A stretch of DNA of 32,874 nucleotides from Falsirhodobacter xinxiangensis (GTDB lineage: Bacteria > Pseudomonadota > Alphaproteobacteria > Rhodobacterales > Rhodobacteraceae): contig NZ_SMYN01000006.1 in the NCBI RefSeq assembly GCF_004959935.1, forward strand, positions 205,434-238,307, written 5' to 3'. The translations under genes and the position numbers were made by a program. This document shows positions 24,679-31,757 of this stretch, in pieces. Below the pieces are notes generated by a model that made no database searches, was not told the DNA's origin, and saw nothing but the letters and a program-made list of their open reading frames with translations. Position 1 is the first letter of the stretch. Each line of letters starts with the position of its first letter.

Positions 24679-26184
24679 TCAGTTGTCTTCGACGAAGACC
24701 TCGTCGCGTTTTTTACGCACCTGCGGCAGGAACACGACGATCAGAACCACCAGTGACAGAAGCAGCAATCCGGCGCTGATCGGGCGGGTGGCGAAAGTTG
24801 CCGGATCGCCGCGCGACAGGATCATGGCGCGGCGCAGGTTCTCCTCCAGCAGCGGGCCGAGAACGAAGCCCAGAAGCAGCGGCGCAGGCTCGCAGCGCAG
24901 CTTCAGCATGACATATCCCAAAAGCCCGAATGCGGCGACGGCATAGAGATCATAGACGTTCGAGCGCACCGAGTAGACCCCGATGGAGCAGAAGGCCATG
25001 ATGATCGGGAACAGCACGTAATACGGCACCGTCAGCAGCTTCACCCACAGCCCGATCAGCGGCAGGTTCAGCACGATCAGCATCAGGTTGCCGATCCACA
25101 TGCTGGCGATGATCCCCCAGAACAGCGCGGGCTGTTCGGTGGCCACGTTCGGCCCCGGCACGATGCCTTGGATGATCATCGCGCCGACCATCAGCGCCAT
25201 GACCGGGTTCGCCGGAATGCCCAGCGTCAGCAGTGGAATGAACGAGGTCTGCGCCCCTGCGTTGTTGGCAGATTCAGGCCCCGCCACCCCTTCGATCGCG
25301 CCGCGCCCGAATTCCTGCGGGTTCTTCGAGATGCGCTTTTCCACCGTATAGCTGGCAAAGGACGCAAGGATCGCGCCGCCCCCGGGCAGGATGCCCAGCG
25401 CCGATCCAAGCGCCGTCCCCCGCAGCACCGGCGCGACCATCCGCTTGAAATCCTCGCGCGAGGGCCAGAGGTTTCGGACGTTGGTCTTCATCACCTCGCG
25501 TGTCTGCTCGGATTCGAGGTTCCGCAGGATCTCCGCGATCCCGAATACCCCCACCGCCACGGCGACGAAGTTCAGCCCATCCGCATATTCGCGAATGCCC
25601 ATGATGAAACGCGGCGTGCCGGAATAGATGTCGGTCCCGACAAGGCCCAGCAGAAGCCCCAGCACCACCATCGCCAGCGCCTTCAGGATCGAGCCATGCG
25701 CCAGCGCGACCGAACTGACGAGGCCCAGCACCATCAACGAGAAATACTCTGCCGCGCCGAATTTCAGCGCAACGACCGTCAGCGGCGGGGCGAAGATGGC
25801 CACGAGGAAGGTCGAGACCGACCCGGCGAAGAACGAGCCGAGCGCGGCCACGGCCAGCGCCGTCCCCGCCTTGCCCCTGCGCGCCAGCTGGTAGCCGTCG
25901 ATCGCCGTCACCGCCGAGGAGCTTTCCCCCGGCATGTTGATCAGGATCGCCGTGGTCGAGCCGCCATATTGCGCGCCGTAATAAATCCCCGCCAGCATGA
26001 TCAGCGACGATACGGGTTCAAGCTGGAAGGTAATCGGCAGCAGCATCGCGATGGTCGCCGTTGCGCCGATGCCCGGCAGCACGCCGACCAGCGTTCCGAG
26101 GATCACGCCGATAAGGCAGAACCCCAGGTTCGCGAACGAGGTAGCCGTGGCGAAGCCAAGGGCGAGGTTTGAAAGAAAGTCCAT
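24679..26184 (-). CDS. tctA: Tripartite tricarboxylate transporter, large permease subunit
   Basis: A 501-aa protein with 11-12 helices. The TctA signatures are present: GTLVGVLPGIGATATIAMLLP (about residues 32-52), YYGAQYGGSTTAILINMPGE with the following SSAVTAIDGYQLARRG, and the second half's LGILPGGGAILASF and PESANNAGAQTSFIPLLTLG. It is the main channel of a secondary, binding-protein-dependent transporter for citrate-like carboxylates. The ATG at 26182-26184 follows a GGGGG box. It lies 10 nt after tctB and ends the operon. Confidence 0.95.
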   Translation of the reverse strand: MDFLSNLALGFATATSFANLGFCLIGVILGTLVGVLPGIGATATIAMLLPITFQLEPVSSLIMLAGIYYGAQYGGSTTAILINMPGESSSAVTAIDGYQLARRGKAGTALAVAALGSFFAGSVSTFLVAIFAPPLTVVALKFGAAEYFSLMVLGLVSSVALAHGSILKALAMVVLGLLLGLVGTDIYSGTPRFIMGIREYADGLNFVAVAVGVFGIAEILRNLESEQTREVMKTNVRNLWPSREDFKRMVAPVLRGTALGSALGILPGGGAILASFASYTVEKRISKNPQEFGRGAIEGVAGPESANNAGAQTSFIPLLTLGIPANPVMALMVGAMIIQGIVPGPNVATEQPALFWGIIASMWIGNLMLIVLNLPLIGLWVKLLTVPYYVLFPIIMAFCSIGVYSVRSNVYDLYAVAAFGLLGYVMLKLRCEPAPLLLGFVLGPLLEENLRRAMILSRGDPATFATRPISAGLLLLSLVVLIVVFLPQVRKKRDEVFVEDN

Positions 26185-26194
26185 CTCTGCCCCC

Positions 26195-26653
26195 TCAGAA
26201 CCGCAGCCACGGGCCGAACCGCTGGAACGGCAGACCGAGCGCATAGCTGAAAACCAGCGTCGAGAAGATCGTGACCAGCACCGCGAGCAGAACCGCGTAA
26301 TGCGGCTTCATCTTGCGAGAGGCGAAGGCGGCGATCAACGCCGTCAGGAACAGCGACACGACGAAGCCCAGCCCCCGCACCGTCAGCCCGAAGAAGATCG
26401 GGGCGGGCAGGATCAGCAGTATCCCGCGGATGGCAAGCGGGCCGATCGGCTCAGCCTCGTTCCGCACCGCCTTGACCATGACGGTGACGCCCAGCAGGAT
26501 CAGCACCCCCGCCAATACCAGCGGGAAATATCCCGGCCCCATGCGCAGCGAGGTGCCAAGCTCCATCCCAAGCGATTGATAGGCGAAGAACAACCCCGCC
26601 AGTATGAACAGGATGCCCGCGATGGCATCGCCCTTGTCGATTTCGGTTTTCAT
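26195..26653 (-). CDS. tctB: Tripartite tricarboxylate transporter, small permease subunit
   Basis: A 152-aa protein with four helices and the TctB hallmark LGTSLRMGPGYFPLVLAGVLILLG (about residues 32-55). The N-terminal DAIAGILFILAGLFFAYQS and C-terminal LGLPFQRFGPW are also typical. It pairs with TctA in the membrane. A GGGAGGG ribosome binding site precedes the ATG. It lies between tctC and tctA; tctB-tctA spacing is 10 nt. Confidence 0.92.
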   Translation of the reverse strand: MKTEIDKGDAIAGILFILAGLFFAYQSLGMELGTSLRMGPGYFPLVLAGVLILLGVTVMVKAVRNEAEPIGPLAIRGILLILPAPIFFGLTVRGLGFVVSLFLTALIAAFASRKMKPHYAVLLAVLVTIFSTLVFSYALGLPFQRFGPWLRF

Positions 26654-26702
26654 TGAACCCTCCCCCTTGAAACGCCCGCCGCACAGGCGGCGGGCGGGGT
26701 CA

Positions 26703-27677
26703 TCAGTCGGCGTAGACGCCAGCGGCTTCGATCACCGGCTTCCAACGGGCGATCTCGGTCTCCAGCTTCTCCTTCAGTGCGGCGGGGGTCGCATCCTCGG
26801 CGGGCGAGGGAGTGGTGCCCAGATCAGCGAAAGCCTTCACGATGCCGGGGTCCGCCAGCGCCTTTTGCAGCGAAGCCGACAGTGCTTCGTTCACCTCGGC
26901 CGGGGTGCCCTTGGGGGTATAGATCCCGTGCCAGATGGAAACCTCGGCTGCCGGAATGCCGGCCTCGGCGACCGTCGGAAGGTCGGGGAACAACTCCAAC
27001 CGTTCGGGCGTCGTCACCGCATAGGCCTTCACCGTTGCACCTTGGATCTGCTTGGTGGTGTTGGTCGTCTGGTCGCACATGATATCGACCTGCCCGCCCA
27101 GAAGGTCGGTCATCGCCGGGCCGGTTCCCTTGTAGGGCACGGTCACCAGCGGCACCTCCAGCGCCTGCATCAGCAGCATCCCGCACAGGTGCGACGCGGC
27201 CCCGATCCCGGCATTGGCCAGTGTCAGGCTGTCGCCATTCGCCTTCACATATTCGATGAAGGCGGCCATATCCGCCGGCTCGAAATCATTGCGGGCCAGC
27301 ACCGTCATCGGAACTTCGGTCACGAGGCCGACATATTCGAACGCGTTCAGCGTGTCATAGGCGAGGTTGCGATAAAGCGTCTCGCTCGTGGCCATGCCGA
27401 TGTGGTGCAGAAGGACGGTATATCCATCGGCCTCCGCCTCGGCCACCTGCGAAGCACCAAGCGTGCCCCCCGCGCCGCCAAGGTTTTCGATGATGATCTG
27501 CGTGCCGAGGTCCGTCCCCATCTTCTCGGCCACCAGCCGCGCCACCGTATCGGTCGGACCGCCCGCCGCGAAGGGCACGACCATCGTGATCTGCCGTTCG
27601 GGGTATCCTTGAGCAAATGCCGCACTCGCCGCACAAAGCGCGCCGACCGAAAGGCCTGCAAGGCGAAGGTAAGTCAT
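26703..27677 (-). CDS. tctC: Tripartite tricarboxylate transporter substrate-binding protein
   Basis: A 324-aa periplasmic protein with a signal peptide (MTYLRLAGLSVGALCAASAAFA, about 1-22). The Bug/TctC landmarks follow: YPERQITMVVPFAAGGPTDT with IIIENLGGAGGTLGA, then VPYKGTGPAMTDLLGGQVDIM and the FPDLPTVAEAG motif. It captures a carboxylate for TctAB; the ligand is not readable from sequence. AGGGAGG lies 5 nt before the ATG. First gene of tctCBA; no two-component regulator (tctDE) is in the window. Confidence 0.94.
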   Translation of the reverse strand: MTYLRLAGLSVGALCAASAAFAQGYPERQITMVVPFAAGGPTDTVARLVAEKMGTDLGTQIIIENLGGAGGTLGASQVAEAEADGYTVLLHHIGMATSETLYRNLAYDTLNAFEYVGLVTEVPMTVLARNDFEPADMAAFIEYVKANGDSLTLANAGIGAASHLCGMLLMQALEVPLVTVPYKGTGPAMTDLLGGQVDIMCDQTTNTTKQIQGATVKAYAVTTPERLELFPDLPTVAEAGIPAAEVSIWHGIYTPKGTPAEVNEALSASLQKALADPGIVKAFADLGTTPSPAEDATPAALKEKLETEIARWKPVIEAAGVYAD

Positions 27678-28154
27678 CGTATCCTCCCTAGATCTGACTT
27701 CCCCCGATTGGGCGCCTCGCCAGTTCTCTCTGCAACAGGCCCGTGGGGGTAGTTGTCAGGATAGTGTCAGTTTTGTGGGAGAGAGGGGTGGGAAACGTGA
27801 CAAGTTCGGTAAGGGGTGGGTGGGTTTCCACCCGTCCCTGTATGGAACGCAGCATAAATCACCCTTTTCCCACCTTTTGACGCCCTTTCACGTCACCATT
27901 AACGCCCTTTGCCCCTCAGACGATTCACAATATCCAACAAATACAGCGGTTTCATCCGCGCTTTCCCTGAATCTCTTCTTGGCCTTCTCCGCCCCATTGG
28001 CGCTTCCGCCGCCTGGATTGACGGTCGCGGCGATTACGCCCCAGCGTTCCTGAATTGTTCTCGTCGCGCTCCGGCTCCCCGAGCTGCGCCGAGAACCACC
28101 ATCCGCCGCGAAGCAGGAGATTTCCGGCTTCCGGCAGCCAAAGGAACGCTGACG
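27678..28154. other. Intergenic boundary between tctC and the accessory operon
   Basis: This divergent region must hold the tct promoter and that of the AAA/M41 operon. No good sigma-70 -35/-10 pair was found. A G-run cluster (27777-27824) and a small hairpin, GGGTGG at 27818-27823 with CCACCC at 27828-27833, are the only visible structures. No tRNA or attachment-site repeat was found. The plus-strand frame upstream of 28155 stays open to 27909 but lacks coding character. Confidence 0.5.
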
Positions 28155-30341
28155 ATGACCAGGACACCGACACCAAAATCCGACCGGCGCCACCGCTACG
28201 ACGCGCATTGGAGCCATCTCGCTCTCCGCGCCGCTCTGGAGGCGACGCTGCGAGGCAACACCATGAGCAAGGTCGCGGGCAACCTGCTGCGGCAGAATGC
28301 CGAGAAGCTGGCTGCCGCGCTCGATCCGGCTTACACCGCCGAGCATGCCGCGGCCGACCTTGTGTCAGGCGAGGTCGCCGAAGCGATGCGCAAGGCCTTC
28401 GAGGTCTATGGCAATCGTGCGATCCATCCCTCCGCCTTCGGCGCGGCCCAGCATCCGAGGATGTCGGCGGAGCAGGTCTATGTGCTGCTGCGCCTGTGCC
28501 GTGCCATCCGCACGGAGGACCGGCTCGCCGCGATGTCGGCGCCGAGCGCGCTGACCATCGTCGTTGGCGGCGACACGGAGGAGCTGTCGTTCAAATGGGC
28601 GATCAGCGGCGCGTTGCTGCCGGACTGGATGTGCACCGACCGCTACGTCAACGAGCCCTTCCAGATCATCACTGCCGAGATGTGCGAGGTGAACCACAAG
28701 AAGCACCCGCGGCATTCGATCGCCTCGGTCCTGAGCAGCCGCAATCCGGTGCTGTTGACCATGGAGAAGGGGGAGACGATCCCGGACCCGGTCGCGGTGG
28801 CCGAGACGGTTCGCGTGACGCTGGAACCGGCGGACCGGACGCTGATCCTGTGGATGCTGGCGCTGCTGCATCCCGACACGCCGCGGCCGGAGCTGGACCG
28901 GCTGCGCCGGCGGCTGCCGCCGGACGAGGCTCTGGGCCGGATCGGGCAGTTCGAGCTGCTCGCCACCTTCCGCGCCGCCTCCGCGCGGGACACGGTGAAG
29001 GCGCTGCGCACACTCGCGCAGAAGCCGCCGGAGGTCTCGTCCGGCCTGCGGCTTGCGGAACTTGCCGGATTCGGCGAGGCGAAGACGGTCGCGCTGCAGA
29101 TCGTCGAGGATCTGCAGGCGTGGAAGCGGGGCGAGTTGCCTTGGGCTGACGTCACCCGCGGCCTGCTGCTCTACGGCCCGCCCGGCACCGGCAAGACGGA
29201 ACTCGCGCGCGCCATGGCACGCGAACCGAGCATTTCGCTCGAATGCGGCAACTATACGACCTGGCAGCAATGCGGCCACCTCGGCGATGCGCTGAAGGCG
29301 ATGGACAAGACGTTCCGCGAGGCAAAGGCCAACGCGCCCTGCGTGGTCTGGATCGACGAGATCGACAGCTTCGGCTCGCGCGATAACCGGAACACGCAGC
29401 ATCAGAGCTATGACATCAAGATGATTAACGGGCTGCTCGCGCATCTCGATGGCATCGCCGAGCGCGACGGGGTCGTGATCCTTGCCGCCTGCAACCATCC
29501 GCAACTGCTAGATCCGGCGATCAAGCGGGCGGGCAGGTTCGACCGATCGATCTATGTCGGCCTGCCGGAACGCGACGATCTGGCGATCATCCTGCGCCAG
29601 TATCTGGGCGATGATCTGCCGGAGGCGGACCTGCAGCGGATCTCGGTGCGTGCCAAAGGCAAGAGCGGTGCCGATTGCGCGGCGGCGGTGCGCAATGCCC
29701 GAGCTTCTGCGCGCGGGGCGAAGCGCGCGATCTGCGAGGAGGATCTGATCGCGGCCCTCGGGGGCACGGGCGACAGCCTGTCCCGCGCATCACTGGAGGC
29801 GACGGCGTATCACGAGGCGGGCCATGCCGTGGTTGCGGCGGCGCTGAAGGTCGGGGAGCCTTCATCGGTGCGGCTCGAAGACCGGGGCGGGCTCTTCAGC
29901 GTCACGAAAGCGCCGCAGGTGGAGACAACCGAGGACATGCACCGTTTGCGTGCGGTCGATCTCGCGGGCCGGGCGGCCGAACGTCTGATCTACGGCGCCC
30001 CGATGCCGAGTGCTGCCGGCACCAATGACAGCGACATCGCGCAGGCGACGCGGACTGCGCTGCGGGAGGAGTTGAGCCTGGGGCTCGGCTCGTCCGGCGC
30101 GATGTGGTTCGGCAGCAGGCACGAGCCCGAGACGCTGCTGCGGATGCCGGCGGAGATGCGGGCGCATGTCCGGCTGCTTCTGGACCGGTCCGAGGACCAT
30201 GCGCTGCGCATCCTCGAGGCCAACCGCCCCGCGCTGGATGCGCTGGCCACTGCGCTGATCGAACAGAGGATCGTCGCGGACGAGCAGTTGCGGGGCTTCC
30301 TGTCCACGGTCGTCGATGTTGGCGGGGAGGCGCGGCCATGA
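28155..30341 (+). CDS. FtsH-like AAA+ ATPase with M41 zinc-peptidase domain, without membrane anchor
   Basis: A 728-aa protein. An N-terminal region of about 320 residues has no membrane helix and no recognised domain; part of it (SRNPVLLTMEKGETIP with VRVTLEPADRTLIL) looks like a degenerate ATPase module. The AAA+ domain has Walker A GPPGTGKT (341-348), Walker B VVWIDEID (Asp401, Glu402) and the arginine-finger block LDPAIKRAGRFDRSIYVGLP. The M41-like part has the zinc motif HEAGH (His553, Glu554, His557) and LAGRAAERLIYG with TND (Asp625), the third ligand position in FtsH. It should be an ATP-driven protease. ATG at 28155 has a distant AGGA; ATG at 28263 is an alternative start. It overlaps the next gene by 4 nt. 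It is not the housekeeping FtsH, which has two N-terminal helices. Confidence 0.85.
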   Translation: MTRTPTPKSDRRHRYDAHWSHLALRAALEATLRGNTMSKVAGNLLRQNAEKLAAALDPAYTAEHAAADLVSGEVAEAMRKAFEVYGNRAIHPSAFGAAQHPRMSAEQVYVLLRLCRAIRTEDRLAAMSAPSALTIVVGGDTEELSFKWAISGALLPDWMCTDRYVNEPFQIITAEMCEVNHKKHPRHSIASVLSSRNPVLLTMEKGETIPDPVAVAETVRVTLEPADRTLILWMLALLHPDTPRPELDRLRRRLPPDEALGRIGQFELLATFRAASARDTVKALRTLAQKPPEVSSGLRLAELAGFGEAKTVALQIVEDLQAWKRGELPWADVTRGLLLYGPPGTGKTELARAMAREPSISLECGNYTTWQQCGHLGDALKAMDKTFREAKANAPCVVWIDEIDSFGSRDNRNTQHQSYDIKMINGLLAHLDGIAERDGVVILAACNHPQLLDPAIKRAGRFDRSIYVGLPERDDLAIILRQYLGDDLPEADLQRISVRAKGKSGADCAAAVRNARASARGAKRAICEEDLIAALGGTGDSLSRASLEATAYHEAGHAVVAAALKVGEPSSVRLEDRGGLFSVTKAPQVETTEDMHRLRAVDLAGRAAERLIYGAPMPSAAGTNDSDIAQATRTALREELSLGLGSSGAMWFGSRHEPETLLRMPAEMRAHVRLLLDRSEDHALRILEANRPALDALATALIEQRIVADEQLRGFLSTVVDVGGEARP

Positions 30342-30901
30342 TTATCGAGCAGTGGCCATACTTCCTGATCCTCGGCGTCTGCATTCTCATCTTCGCCTTG
30401 TTTGCGATTGTGGAGCTGCGGTTGTTCTGGCGTCAGCGCTCCGAGGCAAAACGCAAGGAACAGTTCGAGCGCGACCTTAGTCGCGCTCTGAGCCGCGAGG
30501 GGTTTTTGTTCGAACCCGGGGATTTCCATGTCACGAGGTCCGCGGGCCTGAAGATGGGCGGCATGCCCGAACAGATCTGGGTGGCCGTCAAACACCGCTA
30601 TGCCGCTCCTATTCCGTATCGGCGGGATGACATCGTCGAGAGGATCGAGCGCCGCGAGCAGAGCAGGCCTGGCCACTACTATGTTGCTGACGTGGAGGTG
30701 CGCGCCGACCTTATCGTGTTGGCTGAGCTTGCGCTCGGCGGCAGCAGGGCGGCGGTGGACTGGTTCGGCCGCCATCACGACGAGTTCGGCGGGTCACCTG
30801 CGTCGTTCTTGCAGAACGGCGGAGATGAAGCAAAAGTCGCGGGGCATTTGAAGAGCATGCTGTCATGCAGCGCTCCCACCGAGCGGGAGGCACGGCCATG
30901 A
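30338..30901 (+). CDS. Small membrane-anchored protein, partner of the FtsH-like protease (inferred)
   Basis: A 187-aa protein with one N-terminal membrane helix (about residues 7-29, YFLILGVCILIFALFAIVE), a basic helix RSEAKRKEQFERDLSRALSREG and a cytoplasmic domain containing GGMPEQIWVAVKHRYAAPIPY and RRDD (about 74-98), then GHYYVADVEVRADLIV. No family is recognised. The ATG overlaps the stop of the protease gene (ATGA) with GGGGAGG upstream. The next protein shares its basic helix and the GMPE...P-x-PY-x-R-x-D module. A role as membrane tether, adaptor or substrate of the anchorless protease is inferred from position only. Confidence 0.75.
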   Translation: MIIEQWPYFLILGVCILIFALFAIVELRLFWRQRSEAKRKEQFERDLSRALSREGFLFEPGDFHVTRSAGLKMGGMPEQIWVAVKHRYAAPIPYRRDDIVERIERREQSRPGHYYVADVEVRADLIVLAELALGGSRAAVDWFGRHHDEFGGSPASFLQNGGDEAKVAGHLKSMLSCSAPTEREARP

Positions 30902-31323
30902 ATGCGGCCTTTTTGCTAGTCGCCTTCCTGATCGCCAGTGTCTTCTTTGAATGGCTCGAAGGGGCTGCGCGCCCCGCAGCCATGGTGGGACATGAGCTCA
31001 CATGGATCGACTGGATGTTCGCGATCGCCATCGGCGCGATCGGAGGGCCGACGCTGGCGATCGTGATGGTGCGGTTGATCTATTGGCATCAGCGGCGCTC
31101 GGACGCTGCCCGGAAAGCCTATGCTGAACGGGTGAGGGACAAGGCGCTTCGCGACGTTGGCGTATCCCGGAGCATCGAACCGGTGCCTGCCGATCACCAA
31201 GCGACGATTGTGGTGGTGTCGACGTCAGGAGGGTGGACGTCAGGCATGCCTGAGACGGTCTATCTCGCCGCCGTCGGGCGGGAGGGCTCGCCTGTGCCTT
31301 ATGCGCGAAAAGATATGGAATAG
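30898..31323 (+). CDS. Second small membrane protein, paralogous module; possibly truncated
   Basis: A 141-aa protein with two helices (AAFLLVAFLIASVFFEW, residues 3-19; IDWMFAIAIGAIGGPTLAIVMVRLIY, 37-62), a basic segment (RRSDAARKAYAERVRDKALRDVG) and the module SGMPETVYLAAVGREGSPVPY with ARKD (115-139), which matches the upstream protein. It stops directly after the module, where the paralogue continues for about 90 residues. The +1 frame continues IWNSLATALREQLGLHV, which could be the lost tail, so a frameshift near 31318 is possible. GGGAGG precedes the overlapping ATGA start. Function unknown. Confidence 0.68.
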   Translation: MNAAFLLVAFLIASVFFEWLEGAARPAAMVGHELTWIDWMFAIAIGAIGGPTLAIVMVRLIYWHQRRSDAARKAYAERVRDKALRDVGVSRSIEPVPADHQATIVVVSTSGGWTSGMPETVYLAAVGREGSPVPYARKDME

Positions 31324-31461
31324 CCTCGCCACCGCATTGCGAGAGCAGCTTGGGCTGCACGTGTCTCTCATCAGACACGCGCGCGGCCTGAACGCGAGGG
31401 CAGCTGCCTGTTCCGTCGTGTGTCCATAAGTCGGACAGGGCATTCGCGGCATGTCTTAGTG

Positions 31462-31584
31462 ACGCGAAAGCCCCACACAGGACGTTCGGGAAGCGACTAC
31501 CATTTCAACCCGCAGCAACGCGAAAGCCCCAAAGCCGTCATTCGACAGAGCGTGCTGAAGGCTTCGTCACAACGCTTAAGCCCC
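31462..31584. repeat. Three direct repeats of ACGCGAAAGCCCCA at about 55-bp spacing
   Basis: Copies at 31462-31475 and 31518-31531 are identical (14 bp); a third at 31572-31585 has 2 mismatches (ACGCTTAAGCCCCA). After the first two, 5 variable bases are followed by G(A/T)C(G/A)TTCG, so the similarity extends over about 27 bp. Spacings are 56 and 54 bp. Too few and too short for CRISPR; they could be operator or iteron-like sites or a decayed interspersed repeat. Confidence 0.5.
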
Positions 31585-31669
31585 ATTGCGGCCGCTTGTC
31601 AGCGTCGCGCCTGGACACGGAACTAGCACACACATATGCGGTCATCTGAGCACAGTTTCGCAATTTTTT

Positions 31670-31712
31670 ACGCATCGGCTCATATAGATCCTCGAAGGAA
31701 AATCTGATGCGT
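31670..31712. promoter_or_regulatory. Inverted repeat upstream of the ATPase gene
   Basis: ACGCATC (31670-31676) and GATGCGT (31706-31712) are exact inverted 7-mers with 29 nt between, starting 88 nt before the TTG start. GTTAAGC is repeated directly at 31711-31717 and 31719-31725. It could be an operator or a structured leader. Confidence 0.3.
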
Positions 31713-31757
31713 TAAGCAGTTAAGCTAGTCAACGCTTCCGATGCAAAGGTTTTACCA

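Larger units (their letters stand above)
31324..31757. other. Noncoding stretch with repeats before the AT-rich gene
   Basis: No credible gene was found. Base composition changes from GC-rich to AT-rich at about 31620. The stretch contains three copies of a 14-bp repeat, a long-loop inverted repeat and a tandem 8-mer (31711-31725), listed separately, and a possible -10 box TATAGAT (31683-31689) without a good -35. Confidence 0.5.

Noticed and set aside
27678-28154. tRNA or attachment site at the island border
   Set aside because: No cloverleaf-like sequence, integrase gene or matching direct repeat could be found.
28155-30341. AAA/M41 protein considered as the housekeeping FtsH
   Set aside because: No N-terminal membrane helices, divergent M41 region, and operon context unlike tilS-ftsH.
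31462-31585. Repeats considered as a CRISPR array
   Set aside because: Repeat unit of only 14 bp, one of three copies degenerate, and no cas genes; not CRISPR.
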